From Cyanobacteria bacterium UBA947 (GTDB lineage: Bacteria > Cyanobacteriota > Vampirovibrionia > Gastranaerophilales > Gastranaerophilaceae): a stretch of DNA of 28,179 bases. Position 1 is the stretch's first letter. Each line of letters starts with the position of its first letter. A model generated the notes under the pieces. It made no database searches. It was not told the DNA's origin and saw only the letters and a list, made by a program, of their open reading frames with translations. The stretch is from positions 40,182-68,360 of the forward strand of contig DBCX01000064.1 in the NCBI GenBank assembly GCA_002293275.1, written 5' to 3'. The position numbers and the translations under genes are program-made. Below, piece after piece: positions 6,944-14,331 of the stretch.

Positions 6944-8305
6944 ATGATGAAACTTGTAATCCTGGGCGCTGTTGCAGCAGGTGCTAAGGCCGCCGCAAAG
7001 GCCCGCAGACTCAGGCCCGATGCGCAGATAGATATCTATACCGACGACACCCACGTGTCCTACTCGTCGTGCGGTTTGCCGTATTATATCCAGGGGAATT
7101 TCTCCGACTACGAGACGCTGCTTGTGCGTTCTCCCGAAAAGTTTGAGTCCGACGGGATTCACGTGCATTTGCAGCACCGCGCAACAAAAATTATCCCCGA
7201 AAGCAAGCAGGTCTTGATTTCAAGCAGCGAAAAATCAACGCTTGTTGATTATGACAAATTGATTATTACAACCGGCGCGCGCGCGTTCATACCGCCGATT
7301 CCGAATATTAACCTTAAAAACATCTTCACGCTGCGCAAAATTGAGGACGGTATCTCAATCCGCGAAAAATTGGAACAGTCAAAACGTGCGGTTATCGTGG
7401 GCGGCAGCTATATTGGGGTTGAACTTTTGGAAAGCTTTACGCGCCAGGATATATACACAACGATGATTGAAAAAGCGCCGTATATTATGCCGATGTTTGA
7501 TCCGGATATTTCGCAAATTATAAAAGATCAGCTGATGAGCACAGCGGACGAAAAATTTGAAATCCTCACAGACGAAACGATTTTGGAGTTCACCGGGGAC
7601 GCTGACGGCGTGCATATGGTACGGACACTAACGCGTGATATTCCGGTGGATTTTGTTGTGTTGTGCACAGGTGCGGTTCCAAATGTTGAAATCGCGCGCG
7701 ATGCCGGGATTAAACTTGGTGAGACAGGCGCAATTCAGGTCAATGACAGGATGGAGACCAATATCACCGACATATATGCCGCAGGCGATTGTATTGAAAC
7801 GCATTTTGTTATGACAAACACCAAAATCTGGACCCCGCTGGGTTCTGTGGCAAACAAGGAAGGCCGGTGCGCGGCGATGAACGCGTGCGGCTTCTATGAC
7901 ACATTCCCGGGTGTTTTGGGGTCTGCTGTCACCAGATGTCTTGATTTGACGATGTCTAAAACGGGGTTGACCGAGCGCGATGCACTCGCTGCAGGGTTTA
8001 ACGCTATAAGTGCTACTGTAAATAAAAACGATAAGGTGGGGTATATGCCGGATACAAGAAATATTACTTTGAAAGTTGTTGCCGACAGCGAAACAGGGCT
8101 TTTGCTCGGCGCGCAAGGCATTGGGACGGGCGATGCGGACAAGCGGATAAATGTGCTTGCCTCGGCGCTGCTGGGTAAGCTCACGATTGCCGATTTCATT
8201 GACCACGATTTGACTTACGCACCGCCGTTTTCGCCGACAATTGACCCGCTGCTTAACGCCGCGCAGATGTTAGAGGGCAAAATGAGTAATACGCAAAGGG
8301 TTTAA
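6944..8305 (+). CDS. CoA-disulfide reductase / NADH oxidase-type FAD-dependent oxidoreductase
   Basis: Member of the pyridine nucleotide-disulfide reductase family with a single active-site cysteine. The 453-residue protein has an N-terminal FAD-binding fold (LVILGAVAAGAKAAAKARRL; the first Gly of the usual GGxAAG is replaced), SYSSCGLPYYI with Cys43 at the CoADR/Nox position, IITTGARAFIPP, the NAD(P)H fold AVIVGGSYIGVELLESF, and the second FAD motif DIYAAGDCIETHFV. The C-terminal dimerisation domain ends with DLTYAPPFSPTIDPLLNAAQML, as in CoA-disulfide reductases. Likely role is reduction of CoA or polysulfide disulfides or oxygen by NAD(P)H. ATGATG offers two starts; I chose the first because a TATATT box stands exactly six bases before it. 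Confidence 0.88.
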   Translation: MMKLVILGAVAAGAKAAAKARRLRPDAQIDIYTDDTHVSYSSCGLPYYIQGNFSDYETLLVRSPEKFESDGIHVHLQHRATKIIPESKQVLISSSEKSTLVDYDKLIITTGARAFIPPIPNINLKNIFTLRKIEDGISIREKLEQSKRAVIVGGSYIGVELLESFTRQDIYTTMIEKAPYIMPMFDPDISQIIKDQLMSTADEKFEILTDETILEFTGDADGVHMVRTLTRDIPVDFVVLCTGAVPNVEIARDAGIKLGETGAIQVNDRMETNITDIYAAGDCIETHFVMTNTKIWTPLGSVANKEGRCAAMNACGFYDTFPGVLGSAVTRCLDLTMSKTGLTERDALAAGFNAISATVNKNDKVGYMPDTRNITLKVVADSETGLLLGAQGIGTGDADKRINVLASALLGKLTIADFIDHDLTYAPPFSPTIDPLLNAAQMLEGKMSNTQRV

Positions 8306-8325
8306 ACGTCAAGATCGGTGCCGAT

Positions 8326-9552
8326 TTAGGCTGTGATTTGGCGGATATATTTTGCAGCGCCGACACCCATGGAAAAACAGCCGGGCTGGATGCGCAGCGC
8401 GCCATGAGAGAGAAAATCCGCGCTCAAACAGCGTCCTGCAACGAATAAATTGTCAACGTCCGCTGACATCAACGCTTCAACCGGCAGCTGGTACTCGCCG
8501 GTGTGCTCCAGCGTGGATTTGCCCTTCTCGCTGCTGTGGACATCAACGGGGTAGTTTGAGAGTAGCACCGGGTTGTCAAACTTTTTGCCGTTTCTAAGGT
8601 CGTCAATTGTGTAGATATATTTTCCTATGATTCGGCGCGAAACCCGCACCCCAAGCTCGTCTGCGATATTTGAGATAAACGCGTTTTCAAACCCCGGCAG
8701 ATATTCTTTGCAAAAGTTTGACAGGCGCAAAAGGCTTTCGCGCAGCTGCATTAAGCCCGGCTCGGCCTGCCGCGGGCAGTTAAACGCAACGGTACCTGGC
8801 ATTCCGGCGACGGTGAAGATCTGAAAATAGTTCCTGTCAGTGTCTTTGAGTATGTTCTTTGCCACGGCATCGTCAAACAAGGGGGTCAAAGCCCAGTCCC
8901 TGTCCCACGTGCAGGCCGTAGATAGATGCTCACCCTCCACGGTTGTGGCCTCACGGTCCGGGTCAAAGTCTAAAAGCCAGCGGCCAAAGGTGTCAACGTC
9001 AATGCCTGACATGATAAAGCGCAGACTGACGGGTTGGCGCTCGTCAGGTGTGTCCAAAAATCGCGCGCCGCAAAGTTTTCCAACAGAACAATTTCCTGTC
9101 GCGTCAATTGCATATGTCGCGGCGATAGGTACCGATAACGCATCACAGCTATTTTGTATCTGGTCGTTAGATACTGATAATATTATACGGCTTATTTTAC
9201 GATTTTCAAGTTCAACCTTCTGACATTCGGCCTCAAATTTTACCTCAACTCCGGCCTCGCACATCAATCTGTCGAGCGCAATCTTCAAAAGTTCGGGATT
9301 AAACCAGCCCCTGTTACCTTGATATGTTATTTGCCCGCCCAGTTCTTGCATTTTGGCTGTCAGCGCGTCAAAAAATTCGGTATTGATTTGGTTTTCGCCG
9401 CCTTGCATCGCCGGAATCACAAGCCCCGAGGTCATTTGCCCGCCAAGATGGATACGTTTTTCAACGAGCAGCACCTTCAACCCCAGTTTGCCCGCCATCC
9501 ACGCTGCCGCGCACCCTGCTGTCCCGCCGCCGATTACCGCTACATCGTACAT
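8326..9552 (-). CDS. FAD-dependent oxidoreductase (FAD_oxidored type)
   Basis: A flavoprotein of 408 residues, substrate unknown. The N terminus MYDVAVIGGGTAGCAAAWMAGKLGLKVLLVEKRIHLGGQMTSG is the dinucleotide-binding GxGxxG fold with the acidic ribose-binding residue, continuing into GGQMTSG typical of the family that includes fumarate-reductase-like and FAD-dependent proteins with an FNPExLK block (WFNPELLKIALD). TYAIDATGNCSVGKLCGARF is the second conserved strand and VDNLFVAGRCLSADFLSHGALRIQPGCFSMGVGAA the C-terminal FAD motif. It is convergent with the CoA-disulfide reductase-like gene, 20 bases apart. GGGGG precedes the ATG by about seven bases as a weak ribosome binding site. Confidence 0.85.
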   Translation of the reverse strand: MYDVAVIGGGTAGCAAAWMAGKLGLKVLLVEKRIHLGGQMTSGLVIPAMQGGENQINTEFFDALTAKMQELGGQITYQGNRGWFNPELLKIALDRLMCEAGVEVKFEAECQKVELENRKISRIILSVSNDQIQNSCDALSVPIAATYAIDATGNCSVGKLCGARFLDTPDERQPVSLRFIMSGIDVDTFGRWLLDFDPDREATTVEGEHLSTACTWDRDWALTPLFDDAVAKNILKDTDRNYFQIFTVAGMPGTVAFNCPRQAEPGLMQLRESLLRLSNFCKEYLPGFENAFISNIADELGVRVSRRIIGKYIYTIDDLRNGKKFDNPVLLSNYPVDVHSSEKGKSTLEHTGEYQLPVEALMSADVDNLFVAGRCLSADFLSHGALRIQPGCFSMGVGAAKYIRQITA

Positions 9553-9588
9553 GATTTATCCCCCGTTTATATCTATTTTAGCATAAAA

Positions 9589-9792
9589 TCAAGGTTCAAC
9601 TTTTACTTTATAGCCTATAATTTTCGCAATAGCTTGAATTTCTTTAAACGTAAGCGAATCCCGGTCAAGCTTGCCGTAAATGCTGCCGCGGGAGTATTTT
9701 TTACCGAGCAGTTCAGTCATTTTCTGCGCTAACTTTGCTATTGGCATCTTATTTAAAACCAAAAGGGATTTTATGTAACTTTTGTTATCCAT
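9589..9792 (-). CDS. Small XRE-type helix-turn-helix protein
   Basis: A 67-residue protein beginning MDNKSYIKSLLVLNKMPIAKLAQKMTELLG and ending LTFKEIQAIAKIIGYKVKVEP. The layout (short helix, 'hKhAxKh' helix, then SRGSIYGKLDR as recognition helix, followed by LTFKEIQAIAKIIGY) matches small Cro/XRE-like regulators, in which the third helix reads DNA as a dimer. A TTG 36 bases further upstream would extend it, but I prefer ATG because TATACT stands exactly six bases upstream. It is divergent from the prepilin gene, and a symmetrical site lies over the prepilin promoter, so it may control that gene and itself. Confidence 0.7.
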   Translation of the reverse strand: MDNKSYIKSLLVLNKMPIAKLAQKMTELLGKKYSRGSIYGKLDRDSLTFKEIQAIAKIIGYKVKVEP

Positions 9793-9798
9793 AACATC

Positions 9799-9828
9799 AG
9801 TATATAGAATTTTGACAAATTTTTCCAA
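9799..9828 (-). promoter_or_regulatory. Promoter of the XRE gene (leaderless start)
   Basis: Minus strand: TTGGAA (9828-9823), 18-base spacer, TATACT (9804-9799), six bases, ATG at 9792. Overlaps the divergent prepilin promoter. Confidence 0.5.
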
Positions 9829-9840
9829 GTGGTATAAAAT
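9812..9840 (+). promoter_or_regulatory. Promoter of the prepilin gene
   Basis: TTGACA (9812-9817), a 17-base spacer and TAAAAT (9835-9840), close to sigma70 consensus. Predicted start near 9847, giving a leader of about 68 bases that carries a good Shine-Dalgarno. Confidence 0.65.
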
Positions 9841-9863
9841 ATGTCATGTGTTTAAGACATATT
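9838..9863. promoter_or_regulatory. Inverted repeat over the prepilin transcription start (possible operator)
   Basis: AATATGTC (9838-9845) and GACATATT (9856-9863) are perfect 8-bp arms separated by ten bases. The first arm overlaps the -10 box and start of transcription. It fits a dimeric regulator such as the adjacent XRE protein, or alternatively an mRNA hairpin at the 5' end. The assignment is inference. Confidence 0.5.
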
Positions 9864-9914
9864 ATTTACAAACAAGACAAAAAGTTGTATAACTTAATAA
9901 TTGAGGAGGAAAAT

Positions 9915-10553
9915 ATGAGAAGAGCTTTTACTTTGGCGGAGGTTTTGATAACGCTGGGGATTTTGGGGGTTGTGGCGGCGCTGACTATGCCGTCGCTGGT
10001 GGGAAATTATAAGAAAAGCGTGCTTGAAACGCGGATTAAGAAGTTTTATTCCGTGATAAATCAGGCTGTGAATGCAAATATCGCCGAGAACAGTGTTGTG
10101 GACGTAACAATGCTTACGACAGCCTATGACCCCTATGTGATTGAAGAGTTTTTCAACGTAAACTACAAACCTTATATGCGCACAGTCGCGGTTAAAAAAC
10201 TGACAAAAGGTCTTGCGGTAGCGCTCGCTGACGGCTCAGGTATGTATTTTGTTAAAACTTCAGCAGAGGCAGTTAATTACAAAACAACCGGTTGCACATA
10301 TATATTATGGTGCGTAGATTATAAAAAATGTGAAAAACTGGATGAATCACAGACGGTTCCCCTGAACTTAGCGGTTGATGGTAAGGATAGTTTTTTATTT
10401 TGGACCAACGGTCAAAACGAATTGGCGTTTGCCAAAAATCAAGACAGAGACCTTTTACTATCATCTTGCGGCGGCAGCGAAAAGCATATGTGCTCCGCGC
10501 TGCTTATGTACGATGGCTGGAAGGTCAAAGACGACTACCCCGTGAAGTTTTAA
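9915..10553 (+). CDS. Type IV pilin-like protein (prepilin)
   Basis: A 212-residue protein whose N terminus MRRAFTLAEVLITLGILGVVAALTMPSLVGNYKK is a classic type III (prepilin) signal: short basic leader, FTLxE motif and a long hydrophobic alpha-1 helix. The residue before the processed Phe is Ala rather than the usual Gly. The C-terminal domain is globular with paired cysteines (CTYILWCVDYKKC and CGGSEKHMC) and ends ALLMYDGWKVKDDYPVKF. Such genes occur in many copies in Gastranaerophilales; roles in pili, secretion or adhesion are possible. Start chosen for GGAGGA upstream of ATG; an upstream in-frame ATG would put the signal 23 residues inside. The 3' end overlaps the convergent methyltransferase gene by 29 bases. 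Confidence 0.85.
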   Translation: MRRAFTLAEVLITLGILGVVAALTMPSLVGNYKKSVLETRIKKFYSVINQAVNANIAENSVVDVTMLTTAYDPYVIEEFFNVNYKPYMRTVAVKKLTKGLAVALADGSGMYFVKTSAEAVNYKTTGCTYILWCVDYKKCEKLDESQTVPLNLAVDGKDSFLFWTNGQNELAFAKNQDRDLLLSSCGGSEKHMCSALLMYDGWKVKDDYPVKF

Positions 10554-11469
10554 TATAACGCGAGGTGCTCATCAAATCGCTGTTTTCGCGCTCGGTTTCG
10601 TGAGCGGCGATTATCGCCTCGTTTTGGAGCGTTAAATTTTCGTCGCGGTACATGACACCCGCACGCGTTTTTAAAAGCCCTAAATCGTATTCTGACAGGG
10701 GCATTTTTATTAACCCGGGATTTTTCGCGGCAATCGTACCGGATTTTCCGTTGACCCCTGTTTTGCCCACATAAAACCCCGCGTGCAAGAGCGAGTTTCG
10801 CACCGGCGCCGCAACAGAATAAGTTAGGAGCATCCCGTTGTCAGCCATCCGGTCATAAAGCAGCCGGAAAAAATCCAGGCTCCACAAACAAGGACACTTT
10901 GACGGCGTAAACGCATCCAAAAACACGTAATCATACGGCCCGTCCAGCGTTTGGACGGCCTTGCGAGCATCGTCAACATACAAGCTCATGGTAATATTGT
11001 TATTTTTAAGGCGTTTCATGGCGTTTTTATAACTTTTAGATATATGCCGATAATATATATTATGTAAAAAAGCATTTAAACACAAATTAACCATATATTT
11101 ATCCAAAAAAGGAGCGTAATCTTTCAAAAGCGGGGCGGTATCGCGGCCGGGCTGCAATAAGTGATATAAAATCATGTTCACCATTTTGTCCGCGGCAAAA
11201 AACGGCGACAGCTGCGCCAAATTCTTATCCGTATCAATTGCGTCAATGTGGATATTTTTGCAGCCGGACGTCCGCTCCAAAAATGCCTTCGTATTATAGC
11301 CGATTCCGTAGCAAATATCCAAAAGTTTCAAGTTATCGGCCGGAACAACGTGGGCGGCAAATTTTTGACGTGCCTCGGTGAGCGCACCGGATCGTGCGTG
11401 GTAGATATCATCGGCCTCCGGGCTAAAAAGCCCGACTGAACCGTCTTTTGTACGGTGCATTTGATACAT
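10525..11469 (-). CDS. MnmC/MnmD-type tRNA methyltransferase (DUF752)
   Basis: A 314-residue SAM-dependent methyltransferase of the MnmC N-terminal-domain family, which completes mnm5s2U34 in tRNA. Seen: N-terminal HRTKDGSVGLFSPEADDIYHARSGALTEARQKF (substrate-proximal motif), LLDICYGIGYNTKAFLE (SAM motif I, GxGxN type), ITMSLYVDDARKAV, and the signature FLDAFTPSKCPCLWSLDFFRLLYDRMADNGMLLTYSVAAPVRNSLLHAGFYVGK, matching 'DxFxPxxxPxLWxxxFFxxL...TYSxxxxVRxxLxxAGF' of the family. The oxidase domain of the E. coli fusion is absent. The last ~10 residues are encoded in DNA overlapping the convergent prepilin gene. TATAAT ends seven bases before the ATG and there is no Shine-Dalgarno. A second start three codons later is possible. 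Confidence 0.8.
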   Translation of the reverse strand: MYQMHRTKDGSVGLFSPEADDIYHARSGALTEARQKFAAHVVPADNLKLLDICYGIGYNTKAFLERTSGCKNIHIDAIDTDKNLAQLSPFFAADKMVNMILYHLLQPGRDTAPLLKDYAPFLDKYMVNLCLNAFLHNIYYRHISKSYKNAMKRLKNNNITMSLYVDDARKAVQTLDGPYDYVFLDAFTPSKCPCLWSLDFFRLLYDRMADNGMLLTYSVAAPVRNSLLHAGFYVGKTGVNGKSGTIAAKNPGLIKMPLSEYDLGLLKTRAGVMYRDENLTLQNEAIIAAHETERENSDLMSTSRYIKTSRGSRL

Positions 11470-11476
11470 GTTATTT

Positions 11477-11482
11477 ATTATA
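11477..11482 (-). promoter_or_regulatory. -10 element of the methyltransferase gene
   Basis: TATAAT on the minus strand, seven bases before ATG at 11469; no Shine-Dalgarno. Divergent from the thrB promoter. Confidence 0.45.
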
Positions 11483-11492
11483 TCACGAGGCC

Positions 11493-11518
11493 AGATGCTG
11501 AACCAAGTTCGGCATGAC
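11493..11518. repeat. Half copy of dispersed palindromic repeat
   Basis: AGATGCTGAAC...GGCATGAC matches the right half of the fuller copy at 14975-15050 (AGATGCTGAAATAAATTCAGCATGAC region) with a few changes. The left half is missing. It lies in the 84-base space between the divergent methyltransferase and thrB genes, just upstream of the thrB -10 region. Confidence 0.65.
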
Positions 11519-11541
11519 GTGTTTTATTTATTCTTTTAGGG

Positions 11542-11547
11542 TATAAT
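11542..11547 (+). promoter_or_regulatory. -10 element of leaderless thrB
   Basis: Perfect TATAAT, six bases (ATTGGC), then ATG at 11554. No Shine-Dalgarno. No convincing -35. Confidence 0.55.
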
Positions 11548-11553
11548 ATTGGC

Positions 11554-12495
11554 ATGAAAGTTAGCGTAAAAGTGCCGGCAACGGCTGCGAATATTGGGCC
11601 GGGGTTTGATTGTATGGGGCTTGCCTTGCCGATTTATAACACAATTACTGTTGAGGAGTCGGTTTCACCCGGTTCCGGGGTTGAAATCAACGTGGTATCA
11701 GAGGATTTGGAGGACTTGTCTTATGAGGAAATCCCGCAGGACAAGAGCAATATCATCTACCGCGCGATTGAGGTGCTGTACAACTCTGTGGGGCAGACGC
11801 CGGACGATTTAAAGATTACGGTCAGCACGAATATCCCGCTGACACGCGGTTTGGGCAGCAGCTCATCTGTTATTGTGGGCGGTTTGATGGCGGCAAACGA
11901 GCTTTTGGGCCGGCCGGCAGACGAGGCCGCGCTGCTTTCTATCGCAACAGAAATTGAAGGCCATCCTGATAACGTTGTGCCGGCAATCCTTGGCGGGCTT
12001 GTCATCGCGTCACAAGAGGACGATGGCAGTATCGCGTATTCAAAGCTTGATTGGCCGGACGACTGGAAAATAACGGTTTGCGTGCCGGATTTTACGCTCT
12101 CAACGAGTATTGCGCGCTCTGTGCTGCCAAAGGAGGTGCCGCTGGCTGATGCGATATACAATGTGCAGCGTGCGGGGCTGTTTATTGAGGCGGTTAACAA
12201 GCATAACCCGGACCTGATGAAGATTGCCTTAAAAGACAGGCTGCATCAGCCGTACCGGATGAAATTGGTGCCGGGGCTGCAAGAGATTATGGACGCGTTA
12301 AAACATGAGGAAAATGTCCTGGGGTGCGTGTTGAGCGGCGCAGGGCCTTCGGTGCTTGTGTTTTCGCACCGGAACGGGTTGGACAAGATAAAATGTATTG
12401 TCCACGATACGTGGGACTGTGTAAATGTAAAATCTGATATAAAGACCTTGCCTATTGAAAAAAATGGTGCTATAATACTTAATAGGACAGATTAG
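11554..12495 (+). CDS. thrB: Homoserine kinase
   Basis: GHMP-family kinase phosphorylating homoserine with ATP, the penultimate step of threonine synthesis. The 313-residue product has all family blocks: N-terminal VKVPATAANIGPGFDCMGLAL, the ATP-binding glycine loop PLTRGLGSSSS (GLGSSSS at residues 99-105), EIEGHPDNVVPAILGGLVIA, and the C-terminal VLGCVLSGAGPSVLVFS. No thrA or thrC is nearby. Transcription probably starts at the ATG itself (TATAAT six bases upstream). A 39-codon membrane-protein gene follows after 12 bases and is likely cotranscribed, ending at a shared terminator. Confidence 0.95.
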   Translation: MKVSVKVPATAANIGPGFDCMGLALPIYNTITVEESVSPGSGVEINVVSEDLEDLSYEEIPQDKSNIIYRAIEVLYNSVGQTPDDLKITVSTNIPLTRGLGSSSSVIVGGLMAANELLGRPADEAALLSIATEIEGHPDNVVPAILGGLVIASQEDDGSIAYSKLDWPDDWKITVCVPDFTLSTSIARSVLPKEVPLADAIYNVQRAGLFIEAVNKHNPDLMKIALKDRLHQPYRMKLVPGLQEIMDALKHEENVLGCVLSGAGPSVLVFSHRNGLDKIKCIVHDTWDCVNVKSDIKTLPIEKNGAIILNRTD

Positions 12496-12507
12496 GGAGG
12501 AAAAACA

Positions 12508-12627
12508 ATGGACGCAATACTGGATAGCATGGTAAACAACATGGCAGCTTATCAATCAACGGTGTTTTTGGTTGCCGCTGTGATGCTTTTTGTGGGGATT
12601 AAGTTAAGAAACAAAGTTTCCTCATAG
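12508..12627 (+). CDS. Small single-helix membrane protein, 39 residues
   Basis: Not recognised as a named family. The frame has a strong ribosome binding site (GGGAGG eight bases before ATG) 12 bases after thrB. The product starts MDAILDSMVNNMAAYQ, has one hydrophobic helix (about residues 18-33, TVFLVAAVMLFVGIKL) and a basic tail RNKVSS, so a topology with the C terminus in the cytoplasm is expected. A strong terminator follows directly. Position, Shine-Dalgarno and topology argue for a real small gene cotranscribed with thrB; function unknown. Confidence 0.6.
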   Translation: MDAILDSMVNNMAAYQSTVFLVAAVMLFVGIKLRNKVSS

Positions 12628-12630
12628 TTC

Positions 12631-12660
12631 AAAAAAAAACTCCCCGAAGGGAGTTTTTTT
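12631..12660. terminator. Bidirectional Rho-independent terminator
   Basis: ACTCCC, loop CGAA, GGGAGT, flanked by nine A's on the left and seven T's on the right, so it works on both strands. It ends thrB plus the small membrane protein gene (plus strand) and the convergent coiled-coil gene (minus strand). Confidence 0.9.
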
Positions 12661-12664
12661 GTTA

Positions 12665-13444
12665 TTAACCTTGGCCGTAGTTGTAGTTTGATGCCATGTC
12701 TTTGGCGCCTGCTTGCTCTTGTTTCTTTTGAGCCTCGTATTCTGCCTGTGCAATCGCGTAACGTGATTCAAGATTGTCTTTTTCAGCTTGAAGGTCTGCT
12801 TCCAGATCGTTGAGCGGTTCAAGAAGCATCTCGCGCTGTGTTTCAAAGTAGTCTTGGATTTGAGCCTGAATCATTTGCTGCTGCATCGCCGCGTTAGCCT
12901 GTTCGTTCTGCATATTTGATTGGAACATAGTCAGTGCAGCTTGTGCTTCGGTATTAGCTGAGTTTATTCTGGATTGTGCTGACTCCGAAGCTTCTTTCAT
13001 ATCTTTTATTGCTTCTTCGTTATACTGGTCTATATATTTTTGCGGATCCATTCCAAGTGATTTCTTGACTTTTTCCATCATTTTATTGTAATCTGCCAGT
13101 GCTGCAGTATCCTCAGCTGACGGCTGCTTAAGATCAGCATACATTTTAGCCATTTGATAGTTACTATACTTATCAACTGCCTTTTGATCAAAATCGTTTA
13201 TGCTCGGCTTAATCATCGCCTGCATTGACGACGTGTTCATATTCATGAACTGTTTCTGCATCATCATCTGGCCGCGCAATGCGTTTTCCATACTACGCTG
13301 CTGAGATTTAAACATTTTGTCCATTTGGGCGATTTGCTTGGTCACCCGGCGCAAGTCGGATTGAACCCGCATCTGCTGACGCTGGAGGTCGCGGCATAAC
13401 TGCCCCGCCATCAATTTTCCATATGCTCCTAATATGAATGCCAT
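12665..13444 (-). CDS. Coiled-coil protein with C-terminal NYNYGQG, hypothetical
   Basis: A 259-residue protein not recognised as a known family. It opens with a short hydrophobic stretch (MAFILGAYGKLMAG) and then is almost wholly charged and glutamine/methionine-rich helix: a Gln/Met-rich segment (about 60-80, QMMMQKQFMNMN), a middle acidic part, and a long coiled coil (about 150-245, including MLLEPLNDLEADLQAEKDNLESRYAIAQAEYEAQ). It ends MASNYNYGQG, close to the end of the 188-residue protein on the other side of clpP (LAPNYVAGQG), suggesting homologous, lineage-specific families. Start is ATG with AGGA upstream. It shares a terminator with the convergent thrB transcript. Structural, secreted or scaffolding roles are all possible. 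Confidence 0.75.
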   Translation of the reverse strand: MAFILGAYGKLMAGQLCRDLQRQQMRVQSDLRRVTKQIAQMDKMFKSQQRSMENALRGQMMMQKQFMNMNTSSMQAMIKPSINDFDQKAVDKYSNYQMAKMYADLKQPSAEDTAALADYNKMMEKVKKSLGMDPQKYIDQYNEEAIKDMKEASESAQSRINSANTEAQAALTMFQSNMQNEQANAAMQQQMIQAQIQDYFETQREMLLEPLNDLEADLQAEKDNLESRYAIAQAEYEAQKKQEQAGAKDMASNYNYGQG

Positions 13445-13600
13445 ATTATCGTCCTCGTTTCATGTCCTCGTACTCATGTAAAGTATTTTTATTTCAATTA
13501 ATTGCCTTTTTGGCTCCGCAGACGTTTACATTTGTTTACAATTGCCCCGAAACCCTTTATGTGGTAAGATACATGTATATAATATATAATAGGTGAATAA

Positions 13601-14233
13601 ATGGATGAACTAACATATTTAAAAATTATGGGTTATGTGCCGACGGTAATTGAGTCCGGCTCGCGCGGTGAGAAATCGTTTGATATCTTCTCGCGACTGC
13701 TGCGGGAGCGGATTATATTTTTGGGTGACGAGATTGATGATGCGATGGCAAACTCAATTGTTGCACAATTACTATTATTAGAACATGACAACCCGGAAAA
13801 AGATATTATGATGTACATAAACAGCCCCGGCGGCGTGATAACAGCCGGTTTGGCTATATATGACACAATGCAGCATATCCGGCCGGAGGTTTCCACAATC
13901 TGCCTTGGCGAGGCCGCATCAATGGGCGCGTTCTTGCTCTCTGCGGGCGCAAAAGGTAAAAGAATGGCGCTGCCGGGTGCGCGGATTATGATTCACCAGC
14001 CGCTTGGCGGTGCGCGCGGTCAGGCAACCGATATTGAAATCGAGGCCAAAGAAATTATGCGCATGAAAAACATGCTTAACCAAATACTCGCGGACAATTG
14101 CGGCCAGCCGGTTGATAAAGTTAAAGAAGATACTGAACGCGATTATTATATGTCAGCGGCAGAAGCGGCTGAATACGGGCTTATTGACAAGGTTGTAGAG
14201 CGCACACAACACGGCGAAGTTAACAATTCTTAA
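13601..14233 (+). CDS. clpP: ATP-dependent Clp protease proteolytic subunit
   Basis: ClpP forms the double-heptamer serine peptidase that degrades proteins fed by Clp ATPases. The 210-residue product has the full catalytic triad: Ser107 in GEAASMGAF, His132 in MIHQPLGGARGQATDIEIEA, and Asp181 in DTERDYYMSAAEA. YINSPGGVITAGLAIYDTMQ is the substrate-binding strand region. N-terminal VPTVIESGSRGEKSFDIFSRLLRERIIFLG is typical, with a short propeptide. TATAAT lies ten bases before the ATG and AGGTG between them is a possible ribosome binding site. Neither tig nor clpX is next to it; instead two coiled-coil genes flank it. Confidence 0.96.
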   Translation: MDELTYLKIMGYVPTVIESGSRGEKSFDIFSRLLRERIIFLGDEIDDAMANSIVAQLLLLEHDNPEKDIMMYINSPGGVITAGLAIYDTMQHIRPEVSTICLGEAASMGAFLLSAGAKGKRMALPGARIMIHQPLGGARGQATDIEIEAKEIMRMKNMLNQILADNCGQPVDKVKEDTERDYYMSAAEAAEYGLIDKVVERTQHGEVNNS

Positions 14234-14331
14234 CAATTATTTGTCCGAAAACGCAATTTTTTTCAAACCAAATACTTTATATCAGTGTAGGTTATAGGTT
14301 AGGTTACATTAAGTTATATAGGTAGGTGGTT

